Assembly (NCBI GenBank): GCA_023425485.1
Contig: JAFACO010000014.1
Location: 1-10,264 of the forward strand
Length of the DNA stretch: 10,264 bases
Reading direction: 5' to 3'
Source: Bacillota bacterium
GTDB taxonomy: Bacteria > Bacillota > Clostridia > Lachnospirales > Lachnospiraceae
Under the pieces are notes generated by a model. It was given only the letters and a program-made list of their open reading frames with translations. It ran no database searches and was not told the origin of the DNA. This document shows positions 1 through 6,891 of this stretch, one piece after another. Each line of letters opens with the position of its first letter. The stretch's first letter is position 1. The position numbers were made by a program, and so were the translations under genes.

Positions 1-1
1 A

Positions 2-889
2 AGCTGTGGCTATGTGGTTAAGTGTCCCCATTGTGATGTTTCGTTAACCGCTCACAATGACGGAAAACTGCAATGTCATTATTGTGGACATGAAGAAACT
101 CTGCCAAAGAGTTGTCCGGTCTGCCAATCAAAATATATTGCAGCCTTTGGTACAGGAACACAAAAAGTGGAGGAGCTTCTAAAAAAAGAATTTCAGGGAG
201 CTCGCGTACTAAGAATGGATGCAGATACCACCAGGAAGAAAGGTGGACATGAAGAGGTTTTAGCCGCATTTTCCAAACATCAGGCGGATATCTTAGTTGG
301 GACACAGATGATTGTAAAGGGTCATGATTTTCCAAAGGTTACCCTTGTGGGAATTCTTGCTGCTGACTTATCTCTGTATACTGGAGATTTTAGAGCGAGT
401 GAAAGAACCTTTCAATTACTTTGTCAGGCAGCAGGACGAGCTGGACGAGATACCTTGCCTGGGGAAGTTGTCATTCAAACCTATCATCCAGAGCACTATA
501 GCCTGACCACTGCAGCGACGGGTGATTACAAAGCCTTTTTTGAACAGGAGATGTTATACCGTAGATTAATGAAATACCCTCCTGCTTCCCATATATTACT
601 GCTTATTATAACATCAAAGGATGAAGAAAAGGCATGTAAAGCCTCCGAACATCTTTCAGAGGCTATAAAGATGTATTTTGAGAATGCGGAAGAGGTGGAA
701 CTTATTGGACCAGCACCGGCAGCTATTTCAAAAGTAAATGACATCTTCCGATATGTAATCTATCTGAAGCATTCAGAATATACTACTTTAATTAAAGTAA
801 AAAATTATATTGAGGGATATTATAATTATTCCGAATATTTTACTGGTACTAATTTGCAATTTGACTTTAACCCAATGAGTTCCTATTAG
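2..889 (+). CDS. priA: Primosomal protein N' (PriA helicase), C-terminal part, 5' end outside window
   Basis: This is the last 295 codons of PriA, the 3'-to-5' superfamily 2 DNA helicase that restarts stalled replication forks and reloads the primosome. The reading frame is open from base 2, so the start lies upstream of the window; a GTG at 14 is internal. Seven of the eight family zinc-ligand cysteines are visible at fragment residues 2, 8, 11, 25, 28, 38 and 41, arranged as CPHC, CHYC and CPVC pairs; the first cysteine would fall just before the window. Helicase motif V (VGTQMIVKGHDFP) and motif VI (QAAGRAGR, about 425-448) follow, and the protein ends FNPMSSY, similar to the usual PriA tail. 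Placement directly upstream of def and fmt matches the order known in Bacillus and Clostridia. The call is secure; only the N-terminal DNA-binding domains and Walker motifs cannot be seen. Confidence 0.97.
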   Translation, partial: SCGYVVKCPHCDVSLTAHNDGKLQCHYCGHEETLPKSCPVCQSKYIAAFGTGTQKVEELLKKEFQGARVLRMDADTTRKKGGHEEVLAAFSKHQADILVGTQMIVKGHDFPKVTLVGILAADLSLYTGDFRASERTFQLLCQAAGRAGRDTLPGEVVIQTYHPEHYSLTTAATGDYKAFFEQEMLYRRLMKYPPASHILLLIITSKDEEKACKASEHLSEAIKMYFENAEEVELIGPAPAAISKVNDIFRYVIYLKHSEYTTLIKVKNYIEGYYNYSEYFTGTNLQFDFNPMSSY

Positions 890-896
890 GAATTAG

Positions 897-926
897 TTGA
901 TTAAGGTAGGAAGGTTATGGTATGAT
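897..926 (+). promoter_or_regulatory. Candidate sigma-A promoter for def-fmt
   Basis: A -35-like TTGATT (897-902) is followed by an 18-nt spacer and a -10-like TATGAT (921-926). A TGG triplet (918-920) immediately upstream gives an extended -10 (TGnTATGAT). The -10 matches 5 of 6 consensus bases and the -35 matches 4 of 6. The predicted start would be near 933. A second perfect TATAAT lies at 929-934 but has no good -35 at normal spacing. It sits just after the priA stop and about 110 nt before def, so it would drive def and genes downstream. This is inferred from sequence only. Confidence 0.5.
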
Positions 927-932
927 AGTATA

Positions 933-950
933 ATTCCTTTGAATAGGAAT
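933..950 (+). other. Stem-loop at predicted 5' end of the def transcript
   Basis: A perfect 6-bp inverted repeat, ATTCCT (933-938) and AGGAAT (945-950), encloses a 6-nt loop. It begins at about the position where the candidate promoter would start transcription. It has no following T-run, so it does not look like a terminator for priA. A related palindrome, TTCCTA-T-TAGGAA, covers the priA stop codon at 880-892. A role as a 5'-end stabilising hairpin is inference. Confidence 0.35.
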
Positions 951-1023
951 GGCTTATATATAATATAAATCTAAATTTAAGCTAAAAAATAAGGGTTTTA
1001 ACTGTTGAATTTTAAATTTGTTT

Positions 1024-1030
1024 AGAGAGG
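1024..1030 (+). promoter_or_regulatory. Ribosome binding site of def
   Basis: AGAGAGG lies 10 nt before the ATG at 1041. A TTG at 1032 is in frame but only 1 nt from this site, so the site favours the ATG. Confidence 0.6.
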
Positions 1031-1040
1031 ATTGTTTGTT

Positions 1041-1526
1041 ATGGCAATTAGAAATATTAGAGAGATCGGAGATTCCGTACTTTTAAAAGTAAGTAAGGAA
1101 GTAAAAGAAGTAGACAGAAAGCTGATTACTTTAATCAATGATATGATAGATACTATGTATGATGCTGGCGGAGTAGGACTAGCCGCACCACAGGTTGGAA
1201 TATTAAAGCGTGTCATTGTAATTGATGTATCTGAAGAAGGTGATGAACCAATTGTCCTGATTAATCCGGAGATATTGGAAACAGAAGGAGAGCAGACTGG
1301 CGATGAAGGTTGCTTAAGTATTCCTGGTAAGGTTGGAACCGTTTGCAGACCGAACTATGTTAAGGTAAAGGCTTTAAATGAAAGATTTGAAGAGATTATT
1401 GTGGAAGGTGTGGAACTGAAAGCAAGAGCTTTGTGCCACGAGATTGACCATCTAAATGGCATTTTGTACCCAGAAGTTGCAATCGGAGAATTACGTAATA
1501 ATTATATAACGGAAGAAGTGGAATAA
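1041..1526 (+). CDS. def: Peptide deformylase
   Basis: Peptide deformylase is a metalloenzyme that removes the N-formyl group from nascent proteins as they leave the ribosome. The product has 161 residues and carries all three family motifs: GVGLAAPQ (44-51, GxGxAAxQ), EGCLS (89-93) and HEIDH (133-137). Cys91, His133 and His137 are the expected metal ligands and Glu134 the catalytic base. The start MAIRNI is typical of the family, and the ATG at 1041 is correctly spaced from an upstream SD. The gene lies 37 nt ahead of fmt, the enzyme that adds the same formyl group, an adjacency common across bacteria. The protein is short and ends soon after motif 3, as usual for the compact type 1 enzymes. 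No anomaly is visible. Confidence 0.97.
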   Translation: MAIRNIREIGDSVLLKVSKEVKEVDRKLITLINDMIDTMYDAGGVGLAAPQVGILKRVIVIDVSEEGDEPIVLINPEILETEGEQTGDEGCLSIPGKVGTVCRPNYVKVKALNERFEEIIVEGVELKARALCHEIDHLNGILYPEVAIGELRNNYITEEVE

Positions 1527-1550
1527 TTGTAGTATTGAATAATATACGAA

Positions 1551-1557
1551 AGGAAGG
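1551..1557 (+). promoter_or_regulatory. Ribosome binding site of fmt
   Basis: AGGAAGG ends 6 nt before the ATG at 1564. An in-frame TTG at 1558 directly abuts the site and is therefore an unlikely start. Confidence 0.65.
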
Positions 1558-1563
1558 TTGCTC

Positions 1564-2517
1564 ATGAGAATATTGTTTATGGGTACGCCGGATTTTGCGG
1601 CTACAATTTTAGATAGATTAATCAAAGAGGAACATGAAATCATCGGGGTGGTAACACAACCCGATAAACAAAAAGGTAGAGGTAAAGAAGTAAGTTATTC
1701 CGCGGTTAAGGAATTAGCACTTTCTCATAACCTGCCTGTATATCAACCATTAAAAGTAAGGGAACCTGAATTTCTTGAGAAATTAAAAGAGATGGCCCCG
1801 GAAGTTATAATTGTCGCTGCATTTGGGCAAATTTTACCAAAGGCATTGCTGGACATTCCACAGTTTGGTTGCATCAATGTGCATGGATCACTATTGCCCA
1901 AATATCGTGGTGCAGCTCCTATTCAGTACTCTATATTGGAGGGTGAGAAAGAGACCGGTATTACAATAATGTATATGGATGTGGGTATAGATACCGGAGA
2001 TATGATTCTTCAGGACAAATTAGCCATAGACGAGGAAGAAACTGGTGGAAGCCTATTTGATAAGATGGCTGAACTAGGCGCTGAACTCCTGGTAAAGGCA
2101 CTAATATCGATTAAAGATGGAAGTGCAGTACGTACTCCTCAAAATAACGAAGAAGCGACTTATGTTAAAATCATTGATAAGCAAATGGGAAGAATAGATT
2201 TTACACAATCAGCGTCAAAAATAGAGCGTATGATACGTGGACTTAATCCCTGGCCAAGTGCATATACAATGTTAGAGGGCAAGACTCTTAAAATATGGCT
2301 GGCAAAAGTTGAGTCTTTTGAGAATAACGAAGAATTAAAGGATAAAACATCGGAACCTGGAGAAATTATTGAAATAAGAAAAGATGCGTTTGTGGTAAGG
2401 GCTGGAGAAGGGCTTTTAGTTATTAAGGAATTGCAGCTGGAAGGGAAAAAACGTATGACAGCAGAGGCTTTCCTCCGTGGTTACCAATTGAAAGCTGGTT
2501 TGAAATTAGGCGAATAA
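1564..2517 (+). CDS. fmt: Methionyl-tRNA formyltransferase
   Basis: The enzyme transfers a formyl group from 10-formyltetrahydrofolate to Met-tRNAfMet, producing the initiator tRNA. The product has 317 residues, close to the usual 310-320. The N-terminal Rossmann-type domain opens MRILFMGTPDF. The formyltransferase catalytic triad is visible as Asn105 and His107 in NVHGSLLPKYRG and Asp143 in MDVGIDTGD; the 36-residue spacing from His to Asp matches the GART family. The linker with GLNPWPSAYT (about 227-236) leads into the C-terminal OB-like tRNA-binding domain, which ends at about residue 310. The start at 1564 is set by the SD at 1551-1557. It is probably cotranscribed with def across the 37-nt gap. 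After the stop, a 221-nt non-coding stretch follows with no clear terminator. Confidence 0.97.
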   Translation: MRILFMGTPDFAATILDRLIKEEHEIIGVVTQPDKQKGRGKEVSYSAVKELALSHNLPVYQPLKVREPEFLEKLKEMAPEVIIVAAFGQILPKALLDIPQFGCINVHGSLLPKYRGAAPIQYSILEGEKETGITIMYMDVGIDTGDMILQDKLAIDEEETGGSLFDKMAELGAELLVKALISIKDGSAVRTPQNNEEATYVKIIDKQMGRIDFTQSASKIERMIRGLNPWPSAYTMLEGKTLKIWLAKVESFENNEELKDKTSEPGEIIEIRKDAFVVRAGEGLLVIKELQLEGKKRMTAEAFLRGYQLKAGLKLGE

Positions 2518-2585
2518 ATGCCCCGGTAAAATTCATGCTGGAATGACATCCGTATGCATTATCAATATTTATATTATTTACCTGT

Positions 2586-2662
2586 GAATCAACTAATTAA
2601 GAATCAGCAAAGTAAAATAGTTTAAGTACGAATCACAAAGTATGATTCAACTAAGTAAGAAT
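2586..2662 (+). repeat. Degenerate direct repeat in the fmt to zinc-peptidase gap
   Basis: Two 19-nt copies, 2586-2604 and 2644-2662, agree at 17 of 19 positions (consensus GAwTCAACTAAkTAAGAAT) and are offset by 58 nt. Each copy is followed by CAGCAAA, directly in the first (2605-2611) and after an 8-nt insertion ATTAATTG in the second (2671-2677), which suggests an old tandem duplication of a unit of about 60 nt. The GAATCA core occurs in direct orientation at 2586, 2601 and 2630, and inverted at 2643. The function is unknown. Confidence 0.55.
2630..2648 (+). other. Inverted repeat GAATCA-N7-TGATTC
   Basis: Perfect 6-bp arms at 2630-2635 and 2643-2648 flank a 7-nt spacer. With a small internal loop and a bulge the pairing can extend to roughly 2621-2655. 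A -10-like TATGAT (2641-2646) overlaps the right arm, but no credible -35 lies upstream. It could be an operator-like dyad or an RNA hairpin; the sequence alone does not decide. Confidence 0.35.
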
Positions 2663-2692
2663 ATTAATTGCAGCAAATTAATTAAAAGGTTC

Positions 2693-2716
2693 ACCTAAGA
2701 TATTAAGAGCTTAGGT
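2693..2716 (+). other. Leader stem-loop just before the zinc-peptidase RBS
   Basis: Perfect 7-bp arms ACCTAAG (2693-2699) and CTTAGGT (2710-2716) enclose a 10-nt loop. The structure ends 5 nt before the SD at 2722-2728. No T-run follows, so it is not an intrinsic terminator. Its position would let it affect ribosome access or protect the mRNA. Confidence 0.45.
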
Positions 2717-2721
2717 CGTTT

Positions 2722-2728
2722 AGGAAGG
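2722..2728 (+). promoter_or_regulatory. Ribosome binding site deciding the zinc-peptidase start
   Basis: AGGAAGG lies 1 nt before an ATG at 2730 and 10 nt before the in-frame ATG at 2739. Only the second has workable spacing, so 2739 is preferred. Confidence 0.6.
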
Positions 2729-2738
2729 AATGATTTTT

Positions 2739-3446
2739 ATGGGTTATGGCTATTATGGTGCCTTCAATGATCCAACATATATCCTCGTTATCATCGGTAT
2801 TGTTATTACCTTATTAGCTTCAGCTAAGGTAAGATCAACTTTTTCAAAATATTCAAAAGTAAGTAGCAGGTCTTCTATTACAGGGGCAATGGCTGCGGAA
2901 CGTATCCTTCATCATTGCGGCATTTATGATGTACGTATTGAACATGTATCCGGCAATCTTAGTGACCATTATGATCCGAGGTCCAAAGTGCTGCGTTTAT
3001 CCGATACTGTTTACGGACGGAATTCCTTAGCAGCAATTGGTGTTGCGGCACATGAATGTGGGCATGCAATGCAGCATCAGAACTCCTATGCACCTTTAGC
3101 CTTAAGAAGTGCACTGGTACCAGTTGCCAATATTGGTTCCATGGCTGCCTGGCCAATCATTATACTGGGTATAGTTTTGAGTTATAATTCCTTATTGATT
3201 AATATAGGTATTCTTTTATTTGCAGCAGCTGTTCTTTTCCAAATCATAACCTTGCCAGTAGAATTCAATGCGTCCAGAAGAGCAATAGCTATTCTAGGTG
3301 AGACTGGGATATTATATGGGGAAGAGTTAAAACAGTCAAAGAAGGTACTGGATGCAGCAGCTTTAACCTACGTGGCAGCAGCGGCAGCAACCATATTACA
3401 ATTACTAAGGTTAATCCTACTATTTGGAGGAAGAAGACGTGACTGA
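2739..3446 (+). CDS. Membrane zinc metallopeptidase, YugP-like (Zn_peptidase_2 family)
   Basis: This is a predicted integral-membrane neutral zinc metallopeptidase of 235 residues, of the family that includes Bacillus subtilis YugP. The zinc motif HECGH is at 105-109 inside AAHECGHAMQHQ, with Glu106 as catalytic base. Glu175 in PVEFNASRRA is a likely third ligand by family pattern. The N terminus (GYGYYGAFNDPTY) leads into a first membrane segment at about 13-28; further hydrophobic segments lie at about 122-148, 152-172 and 210-229. The region between the first segment and HECGH contains the family pattern (ITGAMAAERIL, then NLSDHYDPRSKVLRLS). The biological substrate is not established. It sits between fmt and rsmB, overlapping rsmB by 8 nt, so the two are probably translationally coupled. 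It has its own long repeat-rich leader. The family assignment is strong, the role open. Confidence 0.88.
   Translation: MGYGYYGAFNDPTYILVIIGIVITLLASAKVRSTFSKYSKVSSRSSITGAMAAERILHHCGIYDVRIEHVSGNLSDHYDPRSKVLRLSDTVYGRNSLAAIGVAAHECGHAMQHQNSYAPLALRSALVPVANIGSMAAWPIIILGIVLSYNSLLINIGILLFAAAVLFQIITLPVEFNASRRAIAILGETGILYGEELKQSKKVLDAAALTYVAAAAATILQLLRLILLFGGRRRD
3426..3430 (+). promoter_or_regulatory. Ribosome binding site of rsmB inside the zinc-peptidase gene
   Basis: GGAGG, within GGAGGAAG and inside the last codons of the preceding gene, lies 8 nt before the GTG at 3439. It supports GTG 3439 over an in-frame TTG at 3424, which overlaps the start of this site. Confidence 0.7.
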
Positions 3447-4788
3447 GTCTTATAATTCACGCGAGATAGTACTTGATATGCTTCTAGAAGTTCTAGAAGG
3501 AGGCAAATTTAGTCATACAGTTCAAAATCAAACCCTAAAGCGCTATCAAATGCTGGAAAAACAAGAGCGTGCTTTTCTTTCCAGAGTATTCACTGGAACA
3601 GTTAAAGTATATTTAACACTTGATTATATGATAGAGCAGTTTTCCACCTTACCGGTGCGAAAAATGAAACCTTTGATTCGCAATCTATTAAGAATGAGCG
3701 TGTATCAGCTTCGCTATATGGATCAGGTTCCAAGTTCTGCAGTCTGTAATGAAGCAGTTAAACTAGCGAAGAAGAGAGGGTTTGATAAGCTTTCTGGCTT
3801 TGTAAATGGAATATTACGTAACATCATAAGAAATGAAGCTAATATAAAATTTCCAAACAAACAGCTAGATCCGATGAAATATTTAGAAATTAGCTATTCT
3901 TATCCCCAATGGCTGGTAAGCGAGCTTTTGACACAGTATGACTTTGCTACGGTAGAAACAATTCTTGCAGCTTCCTTGACGGAAAAAGAGCTTACAATTC
4001 GCACGAATCTGAAAAAGGTTACTCCTAAAGAATTAAAAGAAATCTTATTAGCAGAAGGAGTCACAGTTAAAGAGAATGATTATTTACCGTATGCCTTTAA
4101 GTTAAAGAATTATGATTGCTTAGAAAAACTCGATGCCTTTCAAAAGGGTTATTTTACAGTTCAGGATGTAAGCTCTATGCTTGTCTGTGAAGTAGCTGGT
4201 ATTGATAAAAAACATCTGGTAGTGGATGTCTGTGCTGCACCTGGTGGTAAAACTATGCATGCTGCACAAACAGCTAATATAGTATTTTCCAGGGATCTCA
4301 CTGAATATAAAGTAGGTTTAATTAATGAGAACTTAAAGAGATTAGAGCTTGCCAATGTCCAAACAAAGGTATGGGATGCTTCGGCACTGGATGAGGAGCT
4401 GATTGGGAAAGCAGATGTCGTGATTGCTGATCTTCCTTGCAGTGGAATGGGAGTATTCGGAAAGAAGGCTGATCTAAAATATAAATTCTCACCAAACCAA
4501 CAAAAAGAGCTTGTGGAATTACAACGTAAGATCTTAAGTGTAATTCAAAGCTATGTAAAAGACGGCGGAGTAATTATGTTTAGTACTTGTACGATAAATC
4601 ACGGAGAGAATATAGATAATATGGAGTGGTTTTTGGATAACTTTGATTTTGCTCTGGAGAATTTAGATGCTTACTTACCGGACAAGTTAAAGAGTGAAAC
4701 CACAGAAAAAGGTTATCTGCAACTATTGCAGGGTGTTCATTCTACAGATGGCTTCTTTATCGCGAAATTCCGAAGAAAGCAGAGTTAG
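3439..4788 (+). CDS. rsmB: 16S rRNA (cytosine-5) methyltransferase RsmB
   Basis: RsmB (Sun/Fmu family) makes m5C967 (E. coli numbering) in 16S rRNA using S-adenosylmethionine. The product has 449 residues from a GTG start. An N-terminal NusB-like helical RNA-binding domain spans about 1-135, with KQERAFLSRVFTGTV and GFVNGILRN as recognisable pieces. The catalytic Rossmann domain holds the SAM motif DVCAAPGGK (263-271), the motif IV cysteine in ADLPCSGMG (Cys334) and the catalytic cysteine in FSTCT (Cys384). It ends GFFIAKFRRK. The first 8 nt (GTGACTGA) overlap the end of the zinc peptidase gene. Both cysteines and the full domain set are present, so the enzyme should be active. RsmF-like or other NOL1/NOP2 enzymes are less likely because the NusB domain is present. 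Confidence 0.95.
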   Translation: MTESYNSREIVLDMLLEVLEGGKFSHTVQNQTLKRYQMLEKQERAFLSRVFTGTVKVYLTLDYMIEQFSTLPVRKMKPLIRNLLRMSVYQLRYMDQVPSSAVCNEAVKLAKKRGFDKLSGFVNGILRNIIRNEANIKFPNKQLDPMKYLEISYSYPQWLVSELLTQYDFATVETILAASLTEKELTIRTNLKKVTPKELKEILLAEGVTVKENDYLPYAFKLKNYDCLEKLDAFQKGYFTVQDVSSMLVCEVAGIDKKHLVVDVCAAPGGKTMHAAQTANIVFSRDLTEYKVGLINENLKRLELANVQTKVWDASALDEELIGKADVVIADLPCSGMGVFGKKADLKYKFSPNQQKELVELQRKILSVIQSYVKDGGVIMFSTCTINHGENIDNMEWFLDNFDFALENLDAYLPDKLKSETTEKGYLQLLQGVHSTDGFFIAKFRRKQS

Positions 4789-4864
4789 TTTGATTGGTTC
4801 TAAAATTTGAAGTTTTTGCATACTAAAAAGTAGGTACGTATGTTACGGAAGTATTTTAAGTAAA

Positions 4865-4880
4865 GTTTTAGACCTAAAAC
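4865..4880 (+). other. Palindrome in the rsmB-rlmN gap
   Basis: Arms GTTTTAG (4865-4871) and CTAAAAC (4874-4880) are a perfect 7-bp inverted repeat with a 2-nt centre, more suited to a DNA-binding dyad than to an RNA hairpin. The 202-nt gap (4789-4990) around it also has an 8-nt direct repeat TTGTACTA at 4882 and 4908 and a TTATACAA repeat at 4944 and 4966. I see no gene, no terminator and no convincing promoter; TTCAAT-17-TATACA (4922-4950) is only a weak candidate. Confidence 0.35.
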
Positions 4881-4990
4881 ATTGTACTAACTTTTAACGA
4901 AAGTGCGTTGTACTAGGAAACTTCAATAGAAGGAAAAACAAACTTATACAAATAATTAGTTATTTTTATACAATTAGAATAGGAAAAATG

Positions 4991-6028
4991 ATGGAACAAA
5001 TTGATATTAAATCCTTAAATATTGAGGAATTAACCAGTGAACTAAAAGAGATGGGGCTTCCGGTATTTCGTGCCAAGCAAATATATGAATGGCTTCATAT
5101 AAAACTAGTTACCAGTTTTGAAGAGATGACGAATCTTTCAAAGGACTTAAGACAGAAATTGCAGGAGCATTTTTGGATTGCTGCACTTTCTGTAGTGGAT
5201 TCCTTACACTCGGCTTCAGATGGAACGATAAAGTATCTGTTTCGTCTAAGAGATGATAGAGTTATTGAAAGTGTACTTATGAAATATCATCACGGAAACA
5301 GTGTATGTATCTCCTCGCAGGTAGGGTGTCGCATGGGCTGTAAATTCTGTGCTTCCACCATTGGAGGTAAGGAACGCGACCTTACTGCCTCGGAAATGCT
5401 GGATCAGATCTATCGAATTCAGGCATTAACGGGAGAACGGGTATCCAATATCGTGGTTATGGGAACAGGAGAACCACTGGATAATTATGAGCAATTAGTT
5501 AAATTTTTGAAGATGATTACCGACGCTGGCGGACTAAACATTAGTGCAAGAAATATAACAGTATCCACTTGTGGTATACCTGATAAAATTAGAGCATTTG
5601 GTGATGAAGGCTTGCAGGTTACCCTTGCATTATCCCTGCATGCACCCAACAATGAAATACGAAAGACAATGATGCCTGTGGCAGTAAAATATGAATTGTC
5701 GGAAGTACTGGATGCATTTCGTAGTTATTATGATAAAACTGGAAGAAGATTGACCTTTGAATACAGTCTTGTAGATGGTGTAAATGATGAAGAAGAGCAT
5801 GCAGTAGAGCTTTCCAAGCTGGTAAAGGGCTTAAATTGTCATATTAATTTAATTCCTGTAAACCCTATAAAAGAGCGTGATTACAGGAAATCAGAGAACA
5901 AAAAGATACAAAAATTTAAAAATATACTTGAAAAAAATAGAATAAATGTTACTATAAGAAGAGAAATGGGCGCGGATATTGACGCTGCCTGTGGGCAACT
6001 AAGGAAGAGTTATATTGATAAAATGTAA
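4991..6028 (+). CDS. rlmN: 23S rRNA / tRNA (adenine-C2) methyltransferase RlmN
   Basis: RlmN is a radical-SAM enzyme that methylates C2 of A2503 in 23S rRNA and A37 in some tRNAs, acting through a methylated-cysteine intermediate. The product has 345 residues. The iron-sulfur cluster motif is CRMGCKFC with Cys113, Cys117 and Cys120. The two additional catalytic cysteines are Cys106 in NSVCISSQ and Cys334 in DAACGQL, at the positions expected from E. coli. The SAM-binding stretch VMGTGEPLDNY (about 156-166) is intact, as is the N-terminal accessory domain (FRAKQIYEWLH). Two ATGs in tandem (4988, 4991) are possible; the weak AGGA at 4981-4984 is better spaced from 4991. The resistance paralogue Cfr is less likely, given the gene order and the closeness to RlmN. 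stp follows after 52 nt. Confidence 0.96.
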   Translation: MEQIDIKSLNIEELTSELKEMGLPVFRAKQIYEWLHIKLVTSFEEMTNLSKDLRQKLQEHFWIAALSVVDSLHSASDGTIKYLFRLRDDRVIESVLMKYHHGNSVCISSQVGCRMGCKFCASTIGGKERDLTASEMLDQIYRIQALTGERVSNIVVMGTGEPLDNYEQLVKFLKMITDAGGLNISARNITVSTCGIPDKIRAFGDEGLQVTLALSLHAPNNEIRKTMMPVAVKYELSEVLDAFRSYYDKTGRRLTFEYSLVDGVNDEEEHAVELSKLVKGLNCHINLIPVNPIKERDYRKSENKKIQKFKNILEKNRINVTIRREMGADIDAACGQLRKSYIDKM

Positions 6029-6067
6029 TGAAATGTTACGCTTAAGGCTCTGAAAGGTTGTACAACG

Positions 6068-6073
6068 AGGAGG
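6068..6073 (+). promoter_or_regulatory. Strong ribosome binding site of stp
   Basis: AGGAGG, within GAGGAGGTG, lies 7 nt before a TTG codon at 6081. This near-perfect site defines the TTG as the start; the next in-frame methionine is well inside the PP2C domain. Confidence 0.75.
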
Positions 6074-6080
6074 TGCAGAC

Positions 6081-6800
6081 TTGAAAGCATTTTCAATAAC
6101 TGATATTGGAGAGCGACGGAGGATAAACCAGGATTATGTCTTTTGCAGTGAAGCTGCCATTGGTAAACTACCTAATTTATTTATTGTAGCCGATGGGATG
6201 GGAGGACATAACGCGGGTGATTATGCTTCAAGATTCTGTGTAGAATTTTTTAAAGAAAAAATTGAACAAAGTGACAAGGAGTTACCGATAGCATCCATTG
6301 GTGACGCCATACAAGAGACAAATAAAGCTCTTCGCAATAAAGCGATGGAGCAGATCGAGTTGGAAGGCATGGGTACAACCTTTGTTGCTGCGACAATTAT
6401 TGGGAACGAGTTATATGTCGCTAATATTGGGGATAGCAGGCTATATGTTATCGGCAAAGAGATGAAGCAAATAACAGAGGACCATAGCCTTGTGGAGGCG
6501 ATGGTTAAGTCCGGTGAATTGGATCGATTACAAGCCAGAGTTCATCCAAATAAGAATGTGGTAACGAGAGCATTAGGTGCTAATTCAGAAGTAGAACCTG
6601 ATTTCTTTGAAGTGAGCCTAGAAGAGGATGATCTTATATTAATATGTTCCGATGGGCTCACCAATATGCTTGAAGATGAAAAGATTGAACAGATAATTAA
6701 AGAAACGCAAGATTTGCAAACCGCCGTGGAAACCCTAGTTTCACTTGCAAATCAAAATGGCGGGAAGGATAACATAGCTATTATATTAATTAAAATATGA
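6081..6800 (+). CDS. stp: PP2C-family protein serine/threonine phosphatase (Stp/PrpC)
   Basis: This is a cytosolic metal-dependent Ser/Thr phosphatase that reverses phosphorylation by the PASTA kinase encoded downstream. It has 239 residues, the compact bacterial PP2C length, with a TTG start. The PP2C motifs appear in order: DIGERRRINQDY (8-19), ADGMGGHNAGD (37-47), GMGTTFVAA (96-104), ANIGDSRLY (114-122), VTRALG (161-166), CSDGLTNML (189-197) and GGKDN (227-231). Expected metal-binding acids are Asp18, Asp38, Asp118, Asp191 and Asp230, all present. There is no membrane segment or signal peptide. It follows rlmN by 52 nt. Unlike the tight stp-prkC arrangement of many Firmicutes, a 195-nt gap separates it from the kinase gene. 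Confidence 0.95.
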   Translation: MKAFSITDIGERRRINQDYVFCSEAAIGKLPNLFIVADGMGGHNAGDYASRFCVEFFKEKIEQSDKELPIASIGDAIQETNKALRNKAMEQIELEGMGTTFVAATIIGNELYVANIGDSRLYVIGKEMKQITEDHSLVEAMVKSGELDRLQARVHPNKNVVTRALGANSEVEPDFFEVSLEEDDLILICSDGLTNMLEDEKIEQIIKETQDLQTAVETLVSLANQNGGKDNIAIILIKI

Positions 6801-6891
6801 GGCAATGAATAATTCATAATTCTTGCAAATGAAAGTATCTTCAAATGCAGGAGTTCCAAAGTGGGTTATCAATGGTACATAATTCACTTAT

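Noticed and set aside
880..892. TTCCTA-T-TAGGAA palindrome over the priA stop as a terminator
   Set aside because: As RNA it makes only a short stem with a small loop, and no T-run follows.
973..1019. AAATTTAA/TTAAATTT inverted repeat in the def leader
   Set aside because: It contains only A-T pairs in very AT-rich DNA, with a long loop, so it is likely to arise by chance.
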